The position numbers were made by a program, and so were the translations under genes. DNA of 64,000 nucleotides from Tipula vernalis. Its lineage: Eukaryota > Arthropoda > Insecta > Diptera > Tipulidae. The notes under the pieces were generated by a model, which did no database searches, was not told the origin of the DNA, and saw only the letters and a list, made by a program, of their open reading frames with translations. Below, in pieces: positions 1 to 11,861 of this stretch. The stretch lies in assembly GCA_958295665.1 (NCBI GenBank), contig OY282560.1, positions 94,588,311-94,652,310 on the forward strand. Reading direction: 5' to 3'. Every line of letters starts with the position of its first letter. The first letter of the stretch is position 1.

Positions 1-669
1 ATACTGGAATTAACAGTCGTCCTCAATAATTAAAAATTTTACGAGTGCTTTTAAGTAATTGCGGTGATCAATCAACAAAAGTTGGATATAGTTAATTCTT
101 TTATCGAATTATTTATATCCAATTGTTGTAAAGTTATCAAAGAAAGCATTGAAACAAATCCTCTTATTAGATTCTCATTCTTGTTTATTCATGCTATAAA
201 AACTAAAAGGTTTGAGTATTCAATTATGGTACATATGTATTTGTTTCCTTGCTATATTTTTAATTGAGCAATTTTATTCATTGAACTGACTCATTTTAGT
301 ATATGGATTGAGCAAATTTTTAAATCTGTCTAATGCAAACATAAAATCTTAAGGATTAGAACACGTGGTGAAAATCAATCGAATAATTATTAATTATGTA
401 CCCAGATATAATCAACAAAGTCGTAAGAACCAAAAACCAGTACCCATAAACTTGTGGGAGCAGTTAACAACTAAAGTTAATGAAATTAAGAGCATCAAAA
501 CCAGTTCAAGTCTTGGAGCCCAACGATGTTCGCTATCACTTACCGTTCGGTATTTGGGGCGTGTTTGAAGTAAGTATGAATAAGCAAAAAATCGGATTTT
601 CTCAACAACAAAAAGTAGATACTTCTCTTATATGGTTACATATCACTCGAAAATTGATAGAAACTTGAA
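1..669. other. Unassigned AT-rich sequence
   Basis: No recognisable gene. Short open frames at 64-267 and 365-668 are not similar to anything I recognise and have no supporting context. The stretch does not match the flanks of the two intact IAP blocks, so it probably lies outside the duplicated unit whose relic starts at about 670. Confidence 0.4.
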
Positions 670-2355
670 ATAAACACTAACGAACATTTCGACCTTCGGT
701 GTTGAGCCATATCTTATCATTCTTATTAATATTTTTAGGTTCTACCCTTTGACTCGACACAAAGATATCATTGCCAGTTTTGGAATTCATAGCGACTAAA
801 AGCATTTAGATTACACTTAACTAGAAATTTCAAAAATTTTCACGTTCCCTTGCAACAGCAAAGTTTTAAAAACAATTTAAGCTTGAACATTTATTTGCTT
901 TACCTATGATTGACTTACAAATTTATTAAGATACGAATCTAGAAGCGCTGCATAATAAAATAATTTGCATGCTACGTTTAAAAATAAATTTTATTGCATT
1001 CGTCTATATTTTGGCAGTAAATTAGCCACGACGTAACTTTTCGACCGCACTCCATGCACGATACTGGTTCCGTTTAAATATTACATTGACTTTTTCATTT
1101 ATGCAGATTTTGCAATCCATTTTTCGCTCAATTTCTTGAGAAATTGTATGCGCCAACGTTTTTTTTTGTCTGAAATTAAGCCAAATGGAATAGGGGCCTT
1201 TTAAAAATCTCAACGCAAATTATAGATTAGATGTTTGTTTAAAAATGAAAAACTTACTGTGAATGCCAAGCAAAACTCAATCAATTCTTCAACATTTACA
1301 AATGTGCCCTCAAACTGCAGCAGGCGCTTAACCATATTGTTTACCAAGTGTCTATCAAATCCCAAATTTAATACTTTCGTGTACAATGCATCCGCCTCCG
1401 GATCACTTAAAAATTGGTCAAATACTCGCTGAACGATTTGATTTACTACCGGCGAATCAATCACCGGTGAAATACAAGTGGTGCACATTCTCGATGGTCT
1501 GTCTTCTTGTTCATCATTTATTGTGGCCACCACATGTGATTGTTTTGTTGGGAGTAGACGATCACGACAAGTTGGTTTTATAGGCACTTTTATTTGCTTT
1601 AAGTTCGGTGATCTTTCGGTTTGGTTATAAAATACCATACGATCACCGAACATAAAGCAAAATAACGGTTATCGTTGCTTGTATAATAGTTACAATAAAA
1701 ACATTTTATCGTATGCGGCTTGATTGAATATAAAATTTCGCTTCAACTAATTCTTGTACGTTCGATTGCTTAATTAAAACGAGCGTACAAGGGTTAGCTG
1801 AAGCGGAATTTTAACTTAATGTAGAATACATTTTTATCCACCATGCACCATTTTGCAAAAGTCGCGTAACGAAATTCCTCGTGACTTTTGCAAAATGGTG
1901 CATCGTGACCTTTGCAAAATGCTCCTCCTGTTTCGGCGTAAGGTGACGGTAGATTTATGTTGGGAGCTAGATTTGTTAATGGAGTGGTGAAAATATTACA
2001 AATTTGCACCCCAAATTAAAATATAAGAAGCACACACTCCATTTGCCATGTTGTTGCGACCAATTTCGTAAGATGTCTCACATTTATAACATTTTAGCCG
2101 GTTGTCTATTATATAGCAACCTTTCGAGGATAGAAGGTGAAATTTTTCTTTAAGTAAAATGTTTTAAGTGCTTCAAAATTCATCGTTAATACGGTTAACA
2201 ATTATTAAAATACTCTACAAGTGCCAGTAAATTACAAAGGAAACCTGTTTTATATTATTGCGAATTCAACATGAAAGTATTAGTCGACTAACGGTTATAC
2301 CGATCAATTACATGATCAATAAATTAAATGTAAAGTGGCCAGATTGCTCCGAATT
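670..2355 (-). repeat. Decayed third copy of the IAP-bearing block (inverted)
   Basis: Read on the minus strand, this stretch parallels the blocks at 22.5-24.2 kb and 39.7-41.4 kb. Its low-coordinate end (about 690-850) matches the 3' flank after the IAP gene, including the ACGTTTTTGAAATTTCTAGC-like run. Its high-coordinate end (about 2260-2350) matches the 5' flank with the GTTAGTCGACTAA-like and 'TGGCCACCTTACATTTAA'-like tracts. Divergence is far greater than between the other two copies, so this is an older duplicate. At about 2355 it gives way to BEL/Pao sequence. Confidence 0.8.
1022..2183 (-). pseudogene. IAP-like gene relic (BIR-BIR-UBA-RING), inactivated
   Basis: All four exons of the intact IAP genes can be recognised on the minus strand. 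Exon 1 starts with an ATG at 2183 and has the same first residues (MNFEA), but about 15 bp are lost in the first BIR and the frame then runs into a stop. Exon 2 (about 2009-1850) keeps the RYATFAKWCM end. Exon 3 is open from about 1653 to 1255 and keeps the UBA-like part (VLNLGFDRHLVN). The RING exon (about 1160-1022) keeps CKIC but has lost the later cysteine/histidine ligands. In the intact genes these encode an E3-type inhibitor of apoptosis; this copy cannot make one. Confidence 0.85.
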
Positions 2356-2399
2356 GACCCACTCAAATACAAGTTTGAGCAATGTTGCAAAGTAATAGT

Positions 2400-3940
2400 T
2401 GGGTAAAGCGTAGGCAATAATCTGAACTTTCAAAATGACGATCCATTTTCCATTCCAACGTCACTATTCCTTCCCGATTCATTACGAATAACATTTTTAG
2501 AATAATGTGCTTCACAAATTTTTTTTTCTACGATTGATTGCATTTTTGGATCATCAACGGTTTCAATAATTTCATAAATTATGGATTTTCACATCAAGAC
2601 ATTTGAACACGCTAAACGAAACCGTTTTACATTGGAAGATCCAGAATTATGTTAAGTTTGTCTCCATCCACGATTTCCGAAAATGGTTTTGGTTTTACTG
2701 ATTTTATAGCTGATTCCTATAGCCTGCCAAAGTGAGGAGAGGTCGGTGGAATAAAATGCGAATTTATTCCATTCCTAGTGAGGTAATCTGAAATTATATA
2801 ATTCTGATTAATGTTGTGTATCAGCTTACAAGCGTCATTCAGGATTCTCTTTGCGCTGATGAAGTTAGATTCATTATCCATATAAATCTTCTTAGGTGTA
2901 AATCGTTTAAGTGCAGCCAGAAATGCTCGGCAGATCGCTTATCAATTCTATATGGATTGCTTCCACTGAGAGACAAACAAAAATGCACAGATATCCTTTG
3001 ACAGGATTAGTTCCACCTCTTTCCTTCTTCGAGGCGAAATAAAATGGTCGACCAAAATCAATTCCGCAATTAGTGAAAGGACATGTAGGAGAAACTCTTT
3101 CTGTTGATAGATTTCCCATCAATTGAAAGCTGGTTTTGTGAGCATATTTTGCATAGACCACAAAATTTTTTACGACAGATCTTATTTTTGACCATCCATT
3201 TATTATCCAATAGATATAGCGTAGGGCCGGCATCTTAATTTTTGGTAAGTGTGTCTCTACCATCAGTCTGTCGTTTAGAGAAATTCCGGAGGTAGTTTTA
3301 CTGGAACCATCGAACACCACTCTAAGCTTTGAAGTACACTCTAAGCTTCGATCTCCCAAAAACTGTCGCAGGGTTTTGTCTAAGTGGATTGACATTCAAT
3401 TGGAATGTTAAGTGCCATATATAGAATGATGAGCTCGTGTTTAGCATTGACTTGGGTTGACCAGGTAGGTACTATCAATTCGAATACAGTCTTTTGTAAA
3501 ATGGTTGAATTTAAGGTTGTCACTGTCCACTTTTCAAAATTGAAAAGAACTTATCGTTATCGGCCTCAATCAAAATATCAACATAGGTGCCGACTATTGC
3601 TAATCAGGATCAGCAAGTTGTATGGCCTTGATTAATTGAATATCTCCAACTTCGATATTGTAACTCGGTATTATTGATGGGATTTTAATCCCGTTATTAT
3701 TACAGTCTTCCCCTTCGATATCATCGAACCACAGCTGATATGCCAGTTATGCTAACATTGGCTCTTTGGCGTGGTAATCGTAGCCATTGTGCACAATTTT
3801 CAGAGATAAGGGTGGGCTGCTCCATAAATTCTTTTAACAATGTTGTCATTGTTGTCGGAATATTGACACGTGGTAAACGCACTTCACTTTCTCGCTTCTT
3901 GGCATTGTTCTTCTCATACAGTTTTCCCCATTGAATTAAT
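2400..3940 (-). mobile_element. BEL/Pao retrotransposon remnant, internally deleted
   Basis: Minus-strand pieces appear in BEL/Pao pol order. At about 3930-3600 there is a protease-like stretch ending near a VSITGISAV motif. At about 3360-3280 the start of reverse transcriptase is seen (SKLRVVFDGSSKTTSG). After an internal deletion, integrase follows from about 3180 (TNCGIDFGRPFYF, VKGYLCIFVCLSVEAIHIEL), with its continuation near 2890-2700 (HFIPPTSPHFG) and a frame-broken C-terminal tail to about 2400. The catalytic RT and RNase H core is missing. Stops and frameshifts show it is dead. It directly abuts the upstream side of the IAP relic, in the same orientation. Confidence 0.8.
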
Positions 3941-4331
3941 TTTTGCTTTAAATCAAAATGGACTGCCTAAATTTTTTCTATGGATTCGGTATGCCCGTCA
4001 TCGAATTCACTTGGGCTTTTATATTATTTTCATCCTACAACAAAGGTTTAATGGCTCTAGTTTCCGCCATTTTATAGGTTTTGTGCCGATGTACAAAATG
4101 TGTTATTCTTTATTTTTAAAAAGTAATAATCCGGCTCGAAGGACCAATGAACAAAGTTGTTGTCCATGGGTTCGGTCTAAATTTGAATCTCTGCAGTACA
4201 CTTGTTTGTGTGGTAATTCTCAATAGAAATTTAAATGGCTAAACCTATATAGGTTAGGTTGCTTCGGCGTCATACCCAAACTCCTATATGGTTATCGGCT
4301 TCATTTCAATTTAATCAAGAACAATCCGAAC
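3941..4331. other. Unassigned gap between two retroelement remnants
   Basis: No feature can be supported. It may hold the gag end of the flanking BEL/Pao remnant, but no gag zinc knuckle or other motif is visible. An AGGTTAGGTT-like run at 4250-4260 resembles LINE tail sequence seen elsewhere in the window. Confidence 0.3.
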
Positions 4332-6745
4332 TCAATCCTGAAATCGCTGCGGCAGCCTGGTGGCACGCCCTGCTCTCGTCATTACCGGACGAGATTCCAC
4401 TTGTGATTTCTCGGAGGAAAAAGTTACTCGCTTACTTTGCGCATCAGACCATGACGTACTCTCCGTCCCATTCTCCCTCATTGGCACAATCATAGGTGTC
4501 TTGACTGCAGTTTCCTGACTGCTCTCTGAATTTTCCATGAAACACGTTTGATTACTGCATGGGGACCTGTGTAAGGAGGTTGTAAAAACTTTCGCACAGC
4601 GTCTGTTCTTAGAAATACATGCGAACAAGTATTTAATCTATCACTAACAAAAACTTTCTCGTTATTATGTCGTGAGGCCCACGCTGGTTCTAATTCGCTA
4701 AAGTGCCGCTTCAAAGACTGTAACAGTTCACTATGAGGCATAATGCCCTTTTTGGGCTCTAATAATTGTCCGGGTACGCGCAATACACTTCCGTACACTA
4801 GCTCTGCCGACGAAGTTTGAAATTCTTCCCTATACGTAGTCCGTAGACCTAAAAGAACCAAAGGTAATACTGTGGTCCAATTCTCCCGATTGTGACACAT
4901 TATGGCAGCCTTCAATGTGCGGTGCCATCTTTCCACCATTCCATTGCATCTTGGATTGTAACTGTTGGTTCGCTTTCGACTAAAACCCAGTAAGGTTGAC
5001 AAATCTGAGAAGAGTTGAGACTCAAATTGAGAGCCCTGATCAGCCGCTATACAATCCGGCACGCCAAAACGCGCGATCCACCCGGAAAAAACTGCAAAAG
5101 CCACCGTGGATGCCATTATATCAGGCACAGGCATTGCCTCTGTCCAACTCGTATACCGGTCTATCATTGTGACGCAATATCTCTGGTTGTTTGAAACAGG
5201 TAGCGGACCTATAATGTCCAAATGAACTTCGGTGAATCTATCGGAAGTTGGACTAAAATTCCCTATGGGAGACCTTGTATGTCTTGCAACTTTGGCTTTT
5301 TGGCTGGCGATACATTTTTGAGCCATCATTTTCACGTCATTTTTAATAGCTGGCCAAACTACATTTGCGGTCAACAATCTAACAGATGCTTTTACCCCCG
5401 GATGTGCCAGGTTATGAAATGCTTCAAAAACCCGCTTGCGATACTCGGCTGGGATGAACGGCCTGGGCTTACCCGTAGAGACGTCGCAATACAATATTGG
5501 GACTGAATTGAATGACACAGGAATTTCCTTGAATTCTAGCGTAGTCTTTTGATCATGCAACAACGCGTTCAGTTGCGTGTCGCCAACTTGCAACTCAGCA
5601 ATTTTCGAATAAACGACGGACTCTGGAACGTCTATTTGGTCTACCCGGGAAAGCGCATCTGCTACTACATTGTCTGTGCCAGAGACGTGCTGTAAATCCG
5701 TCGTAAACTGCCCTATATAATCTGACGACGCTGTCTCGGCGATGCTTTATCTGCGTTTTGTATGAATGCATATATCAGTGGCCTGTGATCAGTGTATAAA
5801 GTAAAACTACGACCTTCCAACAAATATCGGAAATGCTTAATTCCCAAATATGCGGCCAACAGCTCCCGGTCATAAGCGCTGTATTTACGCTGGGTCTCAG
5901 TTAATCTCACCGAGTAGAAACCACCAGTCCGAATGGCGTTGTGATGGCTGTTTTTGGTATATCATCTGGCTCGATGGGTATCTGATGATACGCCCTCACC
6001 AAATCTAATGTCGTAAACACCGTGCAATCCGCCAGCTGATAAGAGAAGTCCTGAAGGTGGGGAACAGGGTATCTATCTGGGACAGTGACGTTATTTAATG
6101 CCCGATAGTCGCCGCAAGGCCTCCACTCACCGTTCTTTTTCGGCACCAAATGGAGCGGGTTAGCCCACGAGCTTTTACTTGGCCTACAAATGTCCTGTGC
6201 CATCATATTTTGGAAATGCTTTTTAGCGATGTCCAATTTATCTGGCGCCAATCTACGCGTTCTACACGATACTGGCGAGCCGCGGGTCTCAAGACAGTGC
6301 CTCACAATATGCTTCACCTCGAATGAACTCAATGATTCTTGTGTAACTGTATTAAATTTAGGCAAAAACTCAATAACCTCCGCGTGAAAGAGCTGGGACC
6401 TGAATCATCATTATGGAACCAACAGTAAATAAACTTGTCAAAGGATCGATTATTCTACGCCTTTTAATGTCAACTACTAAGCCCGTGCTTTGCAAAAAAT
6501 CAGCCCCAATAATAGGCATAGATACTTCTGCCACAATAAAATTCCAATGGAAATTTCTGCGCAGACCTATATCGAGCTGAAGAGGCTATGTTCCAAATGC
6601 TTTAATTTGCGTCCTATTGGCCGCATATAAATTGAACTGCGATATTTCGCTTAAGTTTCTAGACAAATTTGGTGGTATAACGGACACATCTGTGCCCGTA
6701 TCTATTAAAAATTTACGCTTTGTATTATATTACTATGGCACAATA
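4332..6745 (-). mobile_element. pol: Ty3/gypsy retrotransposon remnant (CsRn1/Kabuki-like)
   Basis: Minus-strand pol fragments are in the order protease, RT, RNase H, integrase. Protease (about 6745-6430) has the active-site FLIDTGTDVSVIP. RT (6365-5930) has [14 protein letters not shown] and [13 protein letters not shown], then breaks off at TPFGL and jumps to the RNase H segment (5910-5713, YSAYDRELLAAY and TDHRPL), so the YxDD catalytic part is deleted. The integrase frame (5593-4490, 367 aa) keeps DIIGPLP, ADQGSQFES and GMVERWHRTLKAAI, and a C-terminal frame follows to 4332. The RT style is that of the CsRn1 clade as I know it. No LTRs are visible. The element is truncated and dead. Confidence 0.85.
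4490..5593 (-). pseudogene. Ty3/gypsy integrase fragment
   Basis: This is the longest open piece (367 aa) of the minus-strand gypsy remnant. It holds a zinc-finger region around FHNLAHPGVKASVRLL, the core with D (DIIGPL), D (AADQGSQFES) and E (NGMVERWHR), and a C-terminal region before a frame change at about 4490. The same frame is preceded by the usual post-RNase H linker (NVVADALSRVDQID) at about 5690-5640. It would insert element cDNA into the chromosome, but the protein is separated from its RT by a frameshift near 5713. Confidence 0.85.
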
Positions 6746-7742
6746 AAAAATAAAGTCGAAAACACCATAATACGATTACAACAGTGCCAGGAGCTGGTAG
6801 AACGTTTCACCAGTAAAACTCCCGTAGAACATAAAGTCAAGTTGCCACAAGTTGAAATACCATCTTTCCATGGCGACTACGAGAATTTGGACCTCGTTCA
6901 AGGAGCTGTTGCATAACAACGACGCATTGTCCAACACAGTGAAAATGACCTACTTAAAATCTAAAGTACAAAAGGGTGCAGCTCAACTCATCGCTCATCT
7001 GGCCGCAACAGGGGAAAATTATGATATGGCGTGGGAAGTAATAAAGGCCAGATACGACAACAACAGGTTGCTGTCCAGCAATTACTTCAGTTCATTGCTG
7101 TCGATGACTACGCTGCAACAAGCAACGGCCCCAGCTATTCGCTCGATGCATGACACGCTAAAGGAAGTGTTGCATAATATTCAGCAACTCGAACTGGAGT
7201 CAGCATTTGAAGCATTGGTGGTATTTGTAATCACCAAAAGGCTAGATCCAGAGTCAATAAGGCTATTTGAGACAAATCTGCAACAGCCCAAGGAAATCCC
7301 AACATTGAGTATGCTGTTTGACTTTTTAGAACGGTGATTCCAGTCTTTAGAAGCTATGGGTAAAAACAAGCCTGTAACAATACCACATCAACCCGCCGCA
7401 CAACCACTCAAACGTGTAAATATCGCAACAACTTCAGCACGCTGTGTGGTACCCAATTGTAACGGAAATCACAAACTAGAGTTTTGCCCACGCTTCAAGA
7501 ACATGCCGACGTTGGAGAGGGCTAAATTGGTCAATCATCTAGAACTCTGCGTGCGATGTCTGGAAGGTCATGATAAGTTCAAATGTTCCGTTATCGAATT
7601 CTGCGTAGTATGCAACGGTAAACACAACACTTTCCTGCATTGCAACAACTCTGCATCGAAAACTGAGCAGGTTTCGAAAACTTTCGTGATGACTCCAGAG
7701 CTGCAAATCATTTCAATTTCAAAAAGAAGAAAATTAATATAA
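6746..7742 (+). pseudogene. gag: BEL/Pao gag with zinc-knuckle region
   Basis: The capsid-like (DUF1759-type) part runs from about 6746 to 7337 and includes LPQVEIPSFHGDYENLDL, then a frameshift near 6895 and SFKELLHNNDALSNTVKMTY. A stop at 7335-7337 interrupts the frame before a cysteine/histidine-rich segment at about 7440-7660 with several CxxC and H..C pairs (CVVPNCNGNHKLEFC, LCVRCLEGHDKFKC). This is the usual BEL gag zinc region that packages RNA. The frame closes at 7742, where the protease starts in another frame. Confidence 0.85.
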
Positions 7743-8340
7743 AAATTTCCGGTATTGGTGACCAAGCCGCTGGAGTATGCAGGCATGTTGTCAACACTAC
7801 GCTACTACCCAACTTCCCTGGGAGTTTCAGCTTAACCATCGAGGCACTAGTATTCGACAATCTGGATCATCAACTTCCTCAAGACAAGGTTGACAACAGC
7901 AAATGGACTCACCTGGATAGACTAAGATTGGCCGATCCGCTGTTCAATCATCCACAACCTATCGACCTAATAATTGGCGCCGACAACTATACGACAACAT
8001 AATTAAATCGGGTCCCAACGATCCGATGGCCCAAGAAACTGAGTTCGGCTGGATTTTGATGGGTAACATGGGTCAACGGTCTGGAGAAAAGCTCACCATG
8101 GTGACTACTAAAGCCATCGAGAACCAACTAAAACTCTTAGTGGAAAATGACAATATTCCAGTTGAAAGGGTCCATACCGATGAAGAACAGAGAGCGGAGG
8201 AATACTTTTCGTCAACATTACAACGAAACGGTGACGGCAGGTACACGGTGAGAATTCCGTTCTGGGAGGATGCCCCACAGCTAGGAGAATCTAAAGAAAA
8301 CGGCTACCGCTCGTTTATTACAACTAGAGAGAAGGTTTAA
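7743..8340 (+). pseudogene. BEL/Pao aspartic protease region (A17-like)
   Basis: Broken frames encode the BEL protease region: LPNFPGSFSLTIEALVFDNL, then RLADPLFNHPQPIDLIIGAD, and after a frame change ETEFGWILMGN, a motif typical of the boundary between the DUF1758/A17 protease and RT. The N-terminal DSG active-site part is not clear. The frame continues as an open stretch to 8340 before another frameshift. Confidence 0.75.
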
Positions 8341-8429
8341 AAAAGACGTCCCGTTTAAACAATTGTATCAAAACTTCATGCGAGAAGGTAGAAGAGCACG
8401 TCAACCATAATATCTACTACATCCCACAC

Positions 8430-9269
8430 CATGGCGTAACGAAGCAGGATAGCACTTCGACCAAACTGCGGGTAGTGTTCGATGCATCATCCAAAACAAC
8501 AAATGGATCATCCCTTAATGAGAAAATGATTATCGGCCCGAAGCTACAGCAAGATTTGGCGGACTTTATCCTTCGTTGGCGTAAACATCAGCATGTACTG
8601 ACGGCCGATATAGAGAAAATGTATCGGCAGGTGTGGATTGACGAGCAAGACAGGAATTATCATCTCATTCTATGGAGAACGGAACCAACAAATCCCATAA
8701 ACACTTATAGGTTAAAAACGGTCACTTATGGCACGATAGCCACCAGCTTTCTGGCCGTGCGCGCATTAAGGCAATTAGCTCAAGACGAACGGTGATTATT
8801 TCCTATCGCGTTCGAAACTATATTATCTGATTTCTACGTAGACGATTTGCTGACAGGAAGCGACAGCATAGATCATGGCTCGGCTATGATTCAAGAGCTA
8901 ATGGGGATCTCCGAGAAAGGTGGACTGAAACTAAGGAAGTGGTCCTTCAATAGTAAGGAGTTATTAAGCGATTGCATCAAAACCTTGGGAATTCATTATA
9001 ATCCTAAGAAGGACACCTTTGAGTTCCACGCAGACAATTTGGATATGTCTGAGGGCACGGCCACTAAACGATCGCTCTTGGCCGACTCATCAAAATTGTT
9101 TGACCCGGTCGGTTGGTTAGCGCCCATCACCATTGCTGCCAAGATTTTGATCCAGGAAACGTGGATCTCCGGGATCGAATGGGACGAACAACTACCAGAA
9201 GAAATAGGCACAAAAATGGTTTATCTACAAGAACGAATTGCCCGCTGTAAAGGACATAAAAATATCTAG
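8430..9269 (+). pseudogene. pol: BEL/Pao reverse transcriptase
   Basis: The RT frame starts with KLRVVFDASSKTTNGSSLNE and DIEKMYRQVWIDEQDR. After an in-frame stop at 8793-8795 it continues with the catalytic box FYVDDLLTGS (about 8835-8865). The connection region SKLFDPVGWLAPITIAAKIL is at about 9090-9155. The frame closes with a stop at 9267-9269 but resumes in the same phase in the RNase H-like part. It would copy element RNA into cDNA. Confidence 0.9.
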
Positions 9270-9299
9270 ATGGGTCAACACAACAAGGAACACTAGGAA

Positions 9300-9780
9300 G
9301 GAACTACATGGCTTTGCCCCGACGCATCCGAACTAGCATATGCCGCTATAGTATATTGCAGGACTACCAACGAGGCAGGACAAGTAACCACTAATCTTGT
9401 TATGGCAAAAACGCGGGTGGCCCCCATCAAAACGAAGCTGTCAATTCCTCGATTGGAGTTAAACGCAGCTAGACTATTAGCAAAACTATTAACGCATGTC
9501 CAACTAGCAATGCAATTAAGTGAATGTGAAATGCACGCTTGGACCGATTCGACCATCACATTAAGCTGGGTTAAGGGAGAACCAAGGCGCTTCAAAATAT
9601 TTGTAGCGAACCGCATTTCGTGTATAAGGCAATATTTACCAACAACCACTTGGCATCACGTACGATCATGCGAGAATCCCGCTGACCTCGCTCCTCGAGG
9701 AGCATCTCCAAGAAAATTAATCCATTGCAAGTTGGATGCAACCCACTGGCAACTCTCTAGAACCGTCAAGCAAAACAATG
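9300..9780 (+). pseudogene. BEL/Pao RNase H-like region
   Basis: The frame continuing from the RT contains ASELAYAAIVYC, IPRLELNAARLLAKLL, HAWTDSTITLSWVKGEPRRFK and ENPADLAPRGASP, the conserved RNase H-like segments of BEL/Pao pol. The domain is readable from end to end in one frame. Confidence 0.85.
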
Positions 9781-10089
9781 AGGTGGACCCACAAGTCTAT
9801 CTCCCTGAGGATTACGAGGAGAAGGTAACACTAACCACTGTAACGAACTTAACCAACGTCTGGTTGGAATTATTTCAAAGAATTTCCAGTTATGATAAAT
9901 TAAAACGAGTGATGGCAAATTGTGCAACGTTCATCAATCGGGTTGCACGGAAAATTTCGTCATTCAAGGCGATTACACCAGAAACCATTATATTCCGCAC
10001 GAGTCAAGAGGAAGACTTCTACCAGGAACTCAAATGTCTGAGAAACACAGAACGACTGCCGAACAACAGCAAGCTTTTATCTTTGAATC

Positions 10090-11160
10090 CATTGCTCCAT
10101 TATGTTGGGCAAAAACAATCCAATCACGCGGAAACTCATCGAAAGGGCACACAAGTTAATGTTGCATGGTGGAGTACAGCTGACGCTAACACACTTAAGA
10201 GAAAGATATTGGATACTGGATGGAAGGCGAGCTGTACGACTCGTGATAAAGAAATGTGTCATATGCTTCCGTCACCAACAACACAATGCGAGGCAATTTA
10301 TGGGTGATCTTCCAGGCTTCAGAGTGTGGCCAGGCAGACCATTCGCTAAAACCGGGATAGATTATGCAGGACCTATTCAGCTGAGAACAACAAAAGGCAG
10401 AGGTCATAAATCTTACAAGGGATACATAGCCCTATTTGTTTGCATGGTAACCAAGGCCGTGCATATAGAAATAGTTAGCAGCTTAACAACAGATGCTTTT
10501 ATTGCCGCTTACCAACGATTCACGTCACAAAGAGGCTTATGCACGGATCTGTACTCGGATAATGGCACCTATTTTGTTGGAGCCGATACCCAAATAAGGA
10601 AGAATCTCCGCGTCGCCCTGACCACATTGCCAACTGAGATAGCAAATGCAATATCCATCGGCTAGACAACTTGGCATTTCATACCACATATTCGCTCCTC
10701 ATTTTAGGGGCATTTGGGAAGCAAGAATTAAATCTGTAAAGGGTCACTTAAAAAGAGTCATAGGAGCCACTACTCTTACGTTTGAAGAGTTAAGTAGAGC
10801 TCAAGAGCCAACCCTCTGCTATAGTCGAAAATATGCCTCTAACCACAAGATGGCATCTAGTACAACGGATGATACAAGACTTTTGGAAAAGATGGTCAGC
10901 TGAATATTTGCACCAACTGCAACAAAGAAGCAAATGGAAAACACCGCAAACAAATCTATTGATAAACGATATTTAGTCCTCTTAAAAGACGACCAACTCC
11001 CGCCAAAATATTGGAAATTGGGTCGAATTATCGAGACTCAAGCTGGCGCTGATGGTCTAGTTCGCGTATCTACTGTTAAATGTAAGGACAATGTGTACAA
11101 ACGACCAATCACCAAACTGTGCAAGCTTCCCATAGAATCGGAGAAGTCAGACATCCCAGA
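10090..11160 (+). pseudogene. BEL/Pao integrase and DUF5641-like tail
   Basis: The zinc-binding part (HKLMLHGG, CVICFRHQ) lies at about 10150-10290. The integrase core begins at 10335 (KTGIDYAGPIQL) and includes HIEIVSSLTTDAFI and DLYSDNGTYFVG. A frameshift at about 10640 separates the last core segment (HFRGIWEARIKSVKGHLKR), and another precedes the DUF5641-like domain at 10934-11160 (KYWKLGRIIETQAGADGLVRV). Together these would catalyse insertion; the breaks make it non-functional. Confidence 0.85.
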
Positions 11161-11208
11161 AGTTGAAGATGCTAACAACGAGCCTCCACCTATCAAGAAA
11201 CAACCGCC

Positions 11209-11859
11209 TAGAAGAGCTAAACGTGGATTTAAAGCCACCAATTTAGCCTTAGCGTTATTATCAGTTTGTACCATACTAGGTTTGACGCATGGTACCACTA
11301 ACATACACCCCTTCGACCATCCATATTAGGCATACATTTTGAGGAAATGGGAACTTTAGAAGCCGTCGCCATGAAATGGAAACTTGCAATATTTTACAAC
11401 TTGACCGACTATTGGACAGAAGTAGAAAACTGCAAGCAAGCCGTGGTCCACCTACAAGGAGCTTGTGGAGATCTGCAAGGATTCAACTGCAACAATACCC
11501 TACAACATTTGCAATGGCGACTCAACAACCTCATAACAAAAAACAAGCTATTAGAAGATAGCAATAAGGAGCGCAAGCGATCCAAGCGAGGACTAGGAGA
11601 TACGCTGGGGATTGCGTTGGGCGATATATTTGGAATATTGTCACAACGTGATGCTGCTCAATACGAATCCCAGTTTGAGATGATCAACAACAACGAAAAT
11701 CATCTAATGAAATTAATACAGAATCAAACATCGATAATAGACAACACGGTAAAATTGATAAAGCATAATTCCAACCTCAGGTGCACCGAGATCCTCGAAA
11801 ATACAATTAGACCTGTAAATGATGGGATAATTGAGTGTGAACCCACACCCAGAAAGTAA
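11209..11859 (+). pseudogene. env: Env-like ORF of the BEL/Pao element
   Basis: After pol comes a segment with a basic stretch and a hydrophobic run (about 11215-11290), a stop near 11327-11329, then an open frame from 11347 to 11859. That frame has a furin-type basic site (KRSKR followed by G) at about 11567-11590 and a glutamine/asparagine-rich probable coiled coil. This layout is typical of fusion-protein-like envelopes in insect retroelements. The frame ends by fusing into another element at about 11790-11860, so the membrane anchor is missing. A rearranged second copy lies at 38482-39073. Confidence 0.65.
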
Positions 11860-11861
11860 AC

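Larger units (their letters stand above)
6746..11859 (+). mobile_element. BEL/Pao retrotransposon, near full-length but broken
   Basis: Plus-strand domains follow the BEL/Pao order: gag, zinc knuckle, protease, RT, RNase H, integrase, DUF5641-like tail and env-like ORF. The 5' end is truncated where it meets the gypsy remnant, and no LTRs were found. Frameshifts lie near 6895, 8340, 10100 and 10640; in-frame stops lie at 8793-8795 and 9267-9269. Pieces of the same family recur at 21994-22086 and 38482-39302, both joined to the IAP blocks. Confidence 0.9.
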
